This document shows positions 58,431-64,000 of a DNA stretch of 64,000 nucleotides, piece by piece; positions within the stretch are counted from its first letter, which is position 1; every line of letters starts with the position of its first letter. The notes under the pieces are model-generated. The model was given only the letters and a program-made list of their open reading frames with translations. It did no database searches and was not told the origin of the DNA. The position numbers were made by a program, and so were the translations under genes. Origin of the DNA: Roseibium denhamense (GTDB taxonomy: Bacteria; Pseudomonadota; Alphaproteobacteria; Rhizobiales; Stappiaceae); contig NZ_SMLZ01000114.1 of assembly GCF_009711415.1 (NCBI RefSeq), forward strand, positions 61,702-125,701, given 5' to 3'.

Positions 58431-59365
58431 CCGTTATGGATCAGGCCTTGGAAACCGGTACACATGATGGTGCCTATAACTTTGCCTATCTCGACGAACA
58501 GACCAAGCGCATGATCCGGCGCGCTATTCTCAAGGGAATCGCCATTCCGGGCTACCAGGTTCCATTCGCCTCTCGCGAGATGCCGATGCCCTATGGCTGG
58601 GGAACCGGCGGCGTGCAGGTGACCGCATCGATCCTCGGGCAAGACGATTGCCTGAAAATGATCGACCAGGGGTCGGACGACACGACAAATGCGGTTTCCT
58701 TGCGCGGTTTCTTTGAAAAGACAGCAGGCGTAAAGACAACCACCGAAACGGGCGAGGCAACTATCATCCAGACCCGGCACCGCATCCCGGAGCAGGACTT
58801 GCGCGAAGACCAAATACTCGTTTTCCAGGTGCCGATCCCTGAACCTTTGCGGTTTCTGGAGCCCCGCGAGACGGAAACACGCAAGATGCATGCGCTGGAG
58901 GACTATGGCCTCATGCATGTGAAGCTCTATGAAGACATTGCCAAGAACGGCCATATCGCAACCACCTACGCCTATCCGGTGAAGGTCAATGGCCGGTACG
59001 TTATGGATCCCTCCCCGACGCCCAAATTCGACAACCCCAAAATTGATCAGATGGCCGCATTGCAGCTCTACGGCGCGGGGCGGGAAAAGCGGATCTACGC
59101 CATTCCGCCCTACACGGAGGTCAAAAGCCTGGATTTCGAGGATTACCCCTTCGAAGTGCAGACCTTTGACAAGCCCTGCGGGCTGTGCGGTGCAGAGAAT
59201 GTGTATCTCGACGAGGTCATTCTCGATGACAAGGGCGGGCGGATGTTTGTCTGCTCGGACAGCGATTACTGCGAAGACCGGCGGGCCAAAGGGCATGTCG
59301 GCCCCATGGCCGCAGATCCTGCGGCAAGCCAAATTGGCGGCAGCCCGAAAGGAGCAGGCGAATGA
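58427..59365 (+). CDS. phnJ: C-P lyase radical SAM enzyme PhnJ
   Basis: 312-residue PhnJ, the subunit that breaks the C-P bond by radical chemistry. The iron-sulfur cysteines C-x2-C-x21-C-x5-C are intact (C-G-L-C, V-C, Y-C) near residues 243-274, as is the N-terminal Y-N-F-A-Y-L-D-E-Q-T-K-R. The product is 5-phosphoribosyl 1,2-cyclic phosphate plus the alkane. The ATG overlaps the fosX-like stop region, and the TGA overlaps phnK. Confidence 0.96.
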   Translation: MTVMDQALETGTHDGAYNFAYLDEQTKRMIRRAILKGIAIPGYQVPFASREMPMPYGWGTGGVQVTASILGQDDCLKMIDQGSDDTTNAVSLRGFFEKTAGVKTTTETGEATIIQTRHRIPEQDLREDQILVFQVPIPEPLRFLEPRETETRKMHALEDYGLMHVKLYEDIAKNGHIATTYAYPVKVNGRYVMDPSPTPKFDNPKIDQMAALQLYGAGREKRIYAIPPYTEVKSLDFEDYPFEVQTFDKPCGLCGAENVYLDEVILDDKGGRMFVCSDSDYCEDRRAKGHVGPMAADPAASQIGGSPKGAGE

Positions 59366-60150
59366 GTGTGTATCAATCCGAAGACCCGCTCCTGCAGGTG
59401 CACAATGTGACCCGCTACTATGGCGACCGCATCGGGTGTTCCGACGTCTCTTTCGATCTCTGGCCGGGCGAAGTTCTTGCGATTGTTGGAGAAAGCGGGT
59501 CGGGCAAAACGACCCTGCTCAATTGCCTGTCGACACGTTTGGCGCCGACAGCGGGGGCAATTGAATACCGCATGCGGGACGGCGCCATGCGCAATCTTTA
59601 TCAATTGTCGGAAGCCGAGCGCCGTCTACTCATGCGGACGGATTGGGGCTTCGTGCATCAGAACGCGGCTGACGGCTTGCGCATGAATGTTTCCGCCGGC
59701 GCCAATGTCGGGGAAAGATTGATGGCGGTTGGCGACCGGCATTATGGCAAGATCCGGGAGAAGGCAGATGATTGGCTCGGCCGGGTGGAAATAGCCAGTG
59801 ACCGGATCGATGACGATCCACGTTCGTTCTCCGGCGGCATGCGCCAGCGTCTTCAGATCGCCCGAAATCTGGTCACCCACCCGCGCCTCGTGTTCATGGA
59901 TGAGCCGACCGGCGGGCTTGACGTATCTGTGCAGGCCCGGCTGCTCGATCTGCTGCGCCGCCTGGTGGCGGATCTCGGACTGTCGGTCATCATCGTGACA
60001 CATGACCTGGCCGTTGCACGGCTTTTGTCGCACCGGATTATGGTCATGCGCCATGGCAACGTTATCGAGGCCGGGCTGACTGATCAGGTTCTTGACGATC
60101 CACGCGAGCCGTACACCCAGCTGCTCGTTTCATCCATTTTGCAGGTTTGA
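59362..60150 (+). CDS. phnK: C-P lyase ATP-binding subunit PhnK
   Basis: 262-residue ABC-type ATPase without a permease. Walker A is G-E-S-G-S-G-K-T-T, the signature F-S-G-G-M-R-Q-R and Walker B V-F-M-D-E-P-T-G-G-L-D-V-S. In the known C-P lyase complex, PhnK docks onto PhnJ and couples ATP use to the reaction. The start overlaps the phnJ stop by 4 bases. Confidence 0.94.
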   Translation: MSVYQSEDPLLQVHNVTRYYGDRIGCSDVSFDLWPGEVLAIVGESGSGKTTLLNCLSTRLAPTAGAIEYRMRDGAMRNLYQLSEAERRLLMRTDWGFVHQNAADGLRMNVSAGANVGERLMAVGDRHYGKIREKADDWLGRVEIASDRIDDDPRSFSGGMRQRLQIARNLVTHPRLVFMDEPTGGLDVSVQARLLDLLRRLVADLGLSVIIVTHDLAVARLLSHRIMVMRHGNVIEAGLTDQVLDDPREPYTQLLVSSILQV

Positions 60151-60160
60151 GGACACGCCC

Positions 60161-60865
60161 ATGCCCGTCCGTCTTTATCTGAATAATGTCGGCAAGTCGT
60201 TCACCATGCATTTGCAAGGGGGAATGGTTATTCCGGTCGTAAGCAATGTCGAATTCTCCGTTGCCTCCGGCGAATGTGTGGTGCTTGGCGGCCCTTCCGG
60301 CGCCGGCAAAAGCTCAATTTTGAAGATGATCTATGGCAACTACCGCTGCGATGAAGGCCAGATCCTGGTGACCGCCGGTGATGAGATCATTAATGTCGCA
60401 ACCGCAGAACCCCGGCAAATGCTGAGCCTGCGGGATCGCACAATCGGCTATGTCAGCCAGTTTTTGCGGACCATCCCAAGGGTCAGCGCGGAAGACGTTG
60501 TCGCCGAACCGCTGATTGCGCAGGGAACCAGCGAAACGGAGGGGCTGGAAACAGCCCGGTCTCTTTTGGCACGGCTGAATGTGCCGGAGCGGCTCTGGAA
60601 GCTTCCACCGGCCACCTTCTCCGGCGGTGAACAGCAGCGGGTCAACATAGCCCGGGGTTTCATTGCGCACTATCCGGTGCTTTTGCTGGATGAGCCGACA
60701 GCGTCTCTTGATGCTGCCAACAGAGCCGTTGTCATCCGGCTGGTCGAGGAAAAGAAGGCACAGGGCGTTGCCATGGTGGGCATTCTTCATGACCAGGATG
60801 TGCGCGACGAAATTGCCAACCGCATTATCGACGTCACATCCTTTGCAGCAGATGCAGCGGCCTGA
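60161..60865 (+). CDS. phnL: C-P lyase ATP-binding subunit PhnL
   Basis: 234-residue ABC-type ATPase: Walker A G-P-S-G-A-G-K-S-S, signature F-S-G-G-E-Q-Q-R-V-N-I-A-R, Walker B V-L-L-L-D-E-P-T-A-S-L-D. PhnL forms with PhnK the second ATPase layer of the complex and is needed for the first step in vitro. The start at 60161 is ten bases after phnK; the frame extends upstream into phnK but without a ribosome site. Confidence 0.94.
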   Translation: MPVRLYLNNVGKSFTMHLQGGMVIPVVSNVEFSVASGECVVLGGPSGAGKSSILKMIYGNYRCDEGQILVTAGDEIINVATAEPRQMLSLRDRTIGYVSQFLRTIPRVSAEDVVAEPLIAQGTSETEGLETARSLLARLNVPERLWKLPPATFSGGEQQRVNIARGFIAHYPVLLLDEPTASLDAANRAVVIRLVEEKKAQGVAMVGILHDQDVRDEIANRIIDVTSFAADAAA

Positions 60866-60963
60866 CGTCAAATGTCTTGCCGGTGGGCGGAAACTGTCAC
60901 AGAACAGTCACCGCTCACCTTTATGGCCATCTCTCCGGCCTTTCCCGAATTCGCGAAGACCTC

Positions 60964-61713
60964 ATGCGCTACGCTCTCTATTTTGCCGCTGACAGCAATG
61001 ACAAGCTCATGGAGCTTGGCAACGCCTGGCTTGGCCGGGATCCATTCACCGGGCAAGAGATCCCGCAGCCATTCATTCCGGACATCAGCCAGGAACGGCT
61101 TCACGCCCTGACCGAAAGCCCGCGCCGCTACGGTTTCCATGGCACTCTGAAAGCCCCATTTTCCCTCGCTGAAACTGCTTCAGAAGCCGATCTGGTGGCT
61201 GCATGCGCCGGGTTTTCAAGCACAATTTCACCCTTTGAAACAAACGGACTTGGTGTAAACCGGCTCGGCCGGTTTCTCGCGCTGACCCCAGAGGGAGATG
61301 AACCGCTGCTCAATGCGTTTGCCGCGCTTTGCGTCCGCCATTTCGAACCGTTCCGTGGACCGTTGAGCGCCGAAGATCTTGAGCGCCGCCGCCGCGCCAA
61401 TCTGACCGAAAAACAAGACGCCTATGTCACACAGTGGGGGTACCCCTACATATTCGATGAGTTCCGCTTTCACATGACCTTGTCCGAAAAGCTGGACAAT
61501 GACGCCGAGGCCGAGCGCCTTGCGGTAGCGGCCGCAAACCACTTTGAAAGCGTAACCGGCCAACCCCGGCTTTGCCGCCAATTCGCTCTTTATGCAGAAG
61601 CCGAACGCGGCTCCCCCTTTGAAATCCACACGGTGTTTGACTTGACCGGGACAACGTCTCCGGCAGATGCGCAAACCCCAGGCCCAGCCCCAACGCGCAA
61701 GGAGACCGTATGA
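60964..61713 (+). CDS. DUF1045 phosphonate-metabolism protein (2H phosphoesterase-like)
   Basis: 249 residues beginning M-R-Y-A-L-Y-F. Two H-x-T-L motifs are visible, Y-G-F-H-G-T-L-K-A-P-F (about residues 56-66) and F-R-F-H-M-T-L-S (about 172-179), the pair of catalytic histidines of 2H phosphoesterases such as ThpR. DUF1045 genes are recurrent members of phn operons that lack phnP. Inference: it hydrolyses the cyclic phosphate product of PhnJ or a related phosphoribosyl intermediate. The TGA overlaps the phnM ATG. Confidence 0.88.
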   Translation: MRYALYFAADSNDKLMELGNAWLGRDPFTGQEIPQPFIPDISQERLHALTESPRRYGFHGTLKAPFSLAETASEADLVAACAGFSSTISPFETNGLGVNRLGRFLALTPEGDEPLLNAFAALCVRHFEPFRGPLSAEDLERRRRANLTEKQDAYVTQWGYPYIFDEFRFHMTLSEKLDNDAEAERLAVAAANHFESVTGQPRLCRQFALYAEAERGSPFEIHTVFDLTGTTSPADAQTPGPAPTRKETV

Positions 61714-62867
61714 GTTCGCATCCGAAAACCTTCAAGAATGCCCGCCTGGTTCTGGCGGATGAAGTGATTGATGGAACGCTGACACTTGCCGACGACGGCA
61801 CGATAACCGGTATCGGCAGCCCAACGGCGGCGGACGGACATGATTGCGATGGCGATTTTCTGTTGCCCGGCCTGATTGAGCTTCATACCGATCATCTGGA
61901 AACCCACTATGCCCCGCGCCCAAGGGTTCGCTGGAACCCGGTTGCAGCCGTCCAGGCCCATGATGCGCAGATTGCCTGTGCGGGCATAACCACTGTCTTC
62001 GACGCCTTGCGGGTTGGGATGGATGAGGACGATGATCAAAATGACACCCTCAAGGTCACCGACATGCGGGCGCTGGCGGACGCGATAGAAACCGGGCAAA
62101 GGGAAAACCGGCTGCGGGCTGATCACTTTATTCACCTGCGCTGCGAAGTCTCCGCACCGGATGTCTTGAAGGCCTACGCATATTTTGAAGGGGATGACAG
62201 GGTTAAACTGGTGTCGCTGATGGACCACACGCCCGGTCAGCGCCAGTTCGTGTCACTTGATTCCTACATCAGTTACTACAAGGGGAAGCGCGGCTTCAGC
62301 GATCAGCAGATGGCCGATTTCATCGAACACCGGAGAGCCAGAGCCGACAAGAATGCGCCGGGCAACCGCAAATCGATTGCTGCTCATGCCAGTGCCAACA
62401 TGATTGCTGTTGCAAGCCATGATGACGCGACCACCGCCCATGTCGACGAGGCGATTTCGCTGAACACCAAGATTGCAGAGTTCCCAACCACGGTCGAAGC
62501 GGCCAAGGCGTCGCATGAGGCTGGCATGGCGGTCTTGATGGGCGCACCGAATGTTGTCCGGGGCGGGTCCCATTCCGGCAACGTGTCTGCGCGGGAACTG
62601 GCCCAGGCGGGATACTTGGACGTCTTGTCTTCCGACTACATTCCCGCGTCCCTTTTGCAGGCAGCGTTTCAGATCCCGGAAGAGGTCGAGACGATCTCTT
62701 TGCCGCAGGCAGTTGCAACTGTCACCTCGACACCGGCAAAAGCAATCGGGCTTACGGATCGCGGCGTGCTGGCGCCTGGAAAGCGTGCTGACCTTGTTCA
62801 GGTCAAATTGGTTGGCAACGTGCCCATTGTCCGGGGTGTTTGGCGGGAAGGCCGCCGGGTTGCCTGA
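61710..62867 (+). CDS. phnM: PhnM alpha-D-ribose 1-methylphosphonate 5-triphosphate diphosphatase
   Basis: 385-residue amidohydrolase-fold enzyme that removes pyrophosphate from 5-triphosphoribosyl-1-phosphonate, the second step of the C-P lyase pathway. Metal residues are seen in E-L-H-T-D-H-L, in the central H-A-S-A-N, and in V-A-S-H-D-D-A; the late S-S-D-Y-I-P-A-S-L region is typical. It overlaps the DUF1045 gene by 4 bases and is followed one base later by phnN. Confidence 0.95.
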   Translation: MSSHPKTFKNARLVLADEVIDGTLTLADDGTITGIGSPTAADGHDCDGDFLLPGLIELHTDHLETHYAPRPRVRWNPVAAVQAHDAQIACAGITTVFDALRVGMDEDDDQNDTLKVTDMRALADAIETGQRENRLRADHFIHLRCEVSAPDVLKAYAYFEGDDRVKLVSLMDHTPGQRQFVSLDSYISYYKGKRGFSDQQMADFIEHRRARADKNAPGNRKSIAAHASANMIAVASHDDATTAHVDEAISLNTKIAEFPTTVEAAKASHEAGMAVLMGAPNVVRGGSHSGNVSARELAQAGYLDVLSSDYIPASLLQAAFQIPEEVETISLPQAVATVTSTPAKAIGLTDRGVLAPGKRADLVQVKLVGNVPIVRGVWREGRRVA

Positions 62868-62868
62868 T

Positions 62869-63441
62869 ATGGTCACAAAGGCACCCGCCCAGAAAATCGG
62901 GCCCGGCCGCATGGTTCTTGTGGTCGGTCCCAGCGGGGCGGGTAAGGATACCTTAATGTCCGGCCTTAAAAGCCGGCTGGCAGGCCGCGTGGACATTCAT
63001 TTTGCCCGCAGACTGATCACACGCGAAGCCGATACTGATGCTGAAGACCATGACAGCCTGACACCGGCCGAATTCGACCAACTGGCGGCAACGGAAAACA
63101 CGGCATTGCACTGGCAGGCCCATGGTCATGGCTATGTGATCCCAAAAAGCTACGACCGGCTTATTGAAGCGGGGGCCACGGTGATCGCCAATGGGTCTCG
63201 CAGGATTTTGAACCATGCCTCCAACAAGTATCAGAACGCTCATGTGGTGCTTGTGACCGCCCCGATACCGGTTCTTGCGGAACGATTGGCGGCCCGCAGC
63301 CGGGAGACGGCAGAAGAAATCGAGCGGCGTTTGAGCCGCGCGAACCTTGAACCAGACCCCATTGCCAATCTCATCCGGATTGAGAATACCGGCACCGTCG
63401 CCAGCGGGGTCGGGGCCATGATAAAAGGGCTGAGGCTTTAG
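62869..63441 (+). CDS. phnN: Ribose 1,5-bisphosphate phosphokinase PhnN
   Basis: 190-residue kinase with Walker A G-P-S-G-A-G-K-D-T (about residues 20-28) and a guanylate-kinase-like layout. It makes PRPP from ribose 1,5-bisphosphate, the last step that returns C-P lyase product to metabolism. The ATG is one base after the phnM stop; the long overlapping frame from 62551 is antisense-like and rejected. It is the last gene of the operon here. No clear terminator hairpin follows in the 98-base gap before the AsmA-like gene. Confidence 0.93.
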   Translation: MVTKAPAQKIGPGRMVLVVGPSGAGKDTLMSGLKSRLAGRVDIHFARRLITREADTDAEDHDSLTPAEFDQLAATENTALHWQAHGHGYVIPKSYDRLIEAGATVIANGSRRILNHASNKYQNAHVVLVTAPIPVLAERLAARSRETAEEIERRLSRANLEPDPIANLIRIENTGTVASGVGAMIKGLRL

Positions 63442-63539
63442 ATCAGCGGGCGATTACTCGGCCCCGATTTCCGGCCCAGAGCTGATCGGTGATGCACTGG
63501 TCGAGAATCTTTGAGCGTTTCAAACAAACACCCGATGCT

Positions 63540-64000
63540 CTAGTTGTCGTTCTTTTTCTGACCGCCAAAAACATTGCCGAGCAGACCCTGGGGCAGGCCA
63601 AAACCTTCCTCGACCGCCTTCAGAATCTCTTCATCGTCGACATCGCCCTCGATAACCTTCTGGACATCAATCTGCGTCCGGCCTCCGGTAGCCTGCTGAA
63701 TGACTTCATTCGCAGTATCGACGAGTTGTTCGGATGCAGGCTTGTCGCCTTTCAGGACTGATAGCAACTCTCCGCCCACCTGCTGCAGCTGCTTGTAAGC
63801 CGCCTCCGGATTTTCCAGGATGCCCGCAATGTCGGGGTAGATCCTAGGATTGTCCCAGGAGCCGTCGATCACAATCGGCACACCGAGCCCGGCCAGTTTC
63901 TTGTCTTCACCCTTGCGCCGGGGTGTGGGGGCCTGGCCTTCCAGGGTCGGAACAATCCTGGGCTCCACGCGCCACGCAAGAGTGCGCTTTGGCAGATCCG
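63540..64000 (-). CDS. AsmA-family protein, C-terminal part (cut by the window edge)
   Basis: The minus-strand frame is open through position 64000, giving at least 153 residues of a larger protein. The stretch D-L-P-K-R-T-L-A-W-R-V-E-P-R-I-V-P-T-L-E-G-Q and I-V-I-D-G-S-W-D-N-P-R-I-Y-P-D match the conserved AsmA C-terminal repeats. The tail is helical and ends in a short basic patch. AsmA-like proteins are anchored in the inner membrane and span the periplasm to move phospholipids to the outer membrane. The start and N-terminal anchor lie beyond the window. Confidence 0.85.
   Translation of the reverse strand, partial: DLPKRTLAWRVEPRIVPTLEGQAPTPRRKGEDKKLAGLGVPIVIDGSWDNPRIYPDIAGILENPEAAYKQLQQVGGELLSVLKGDKPASEQLVDTANEVIQQATGGRTQIDVQKVIEGDVDDEEILKAVEEGFGLPQGLLGNVFGGQKKNDN

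Noticed and set aside
62551..62868. Long N-terminal extension of phnN
   Set aside because: It lies out of frame inside phnM and shows no conserved motif; phnN starts at 62869, one base after phnM.

Overview
The window is chromosomal DNA from a GC-rich alphaproteobacterium. Gene content points to the order Hyphomicrobiales, and a marine Stappiaceae-type genome (Roseibium/Labrenzia/Stappia group) is a reasonable guess. Supporting signs are the split ccmABCDG cytochrome c maturation cluster, alphaproteobacterial DUF2794 and DUF924 proteins, a glnK-amtB pair behind a sigma-54 site, and a rhizobial-type C-P lyase operon carrying fosX and a DUF1045 gene. I saw no CRISPR array, rRNA operon, transposase, integrase or phage module. 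One tRNA gene is present (tRNA-Leu, CAA).

Layout. 1-4.6 kb: a VOC protein, a secreted cysteine-rich repeat protein broken by an apparent frameshift, and a PAS-GGDEF-EAL protein. 4.7-7.8 kb: a cobalamin riboswitch followed by two very small coupled ORFs and a TroA/ZnuA-type metal ABC transporter, which reads as a B12-controlled (probably cobalt) uptake operon. 8-15 kb: an alpha/beta-hydrolase without its serine, then acnA and acnB back to back. 15.3-20.2 kb: a chemoreceptor and ccmABCDG. 20.3-25.5 kb: DUF1223, a CDF exporter, an orphan sugar-type ABC permease, a HAD phosphatase and the amtB/glnK ammonium module. 26-37.8 kb: mostly single housekeeping or accessory genes (DUF924, orphan solute-binding protein, TusA, PhhB, LMW-PTP, PAP2, DsbA-like isomerase, hybrid kinase, AEC carrier, GluQRS, AlkA, glycosyltransferase). 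38-46 kb: an HBM chemoreceptor, ThpR, an aldo/keto reductase and the classic divergent tesA / ybbA-ybbP block. 46-53 kb: a secreted protein, Bax-inhibitor-1 family protein, DUF2794, a candidate small RNA, GNAT, pyrophosphatase, a zincin, DsbB and YqaA. 53-63.4 kb: a CYTH-CHAD protein, then phnF diverging from phnG-H-I-fosX-J-K-L-DUF1045-M-N. The right edge cuts an AsmA-like gene.

How it fits together. The phn operon encodes the full C-P lyase core (GHIJ), its two ABC-type ATPases (K, L), the triphosphate-generating/processing enzymes (M, N), a fosfomycin-epoxide hydrolase homologue and a 2H-phosphoesterase-like protein that may replace the missing PhnP. A PhnF-type operator lies between regulator and operon. 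No phnCDE transporter lies in the window. The riboswitch-controlled operon at 4.7-7.8 kb is the least conventional system here: its two leader ORFs, one predicted to be a 45-residue single-pass membrane protein, are joined to each other and to the transporter by stop/start overlaps.

All calls come from reading the sequence; no database search was run. Start codons were moved inside long ORFs where Shine-Dalgarno spacing or family N-termini argued for it.
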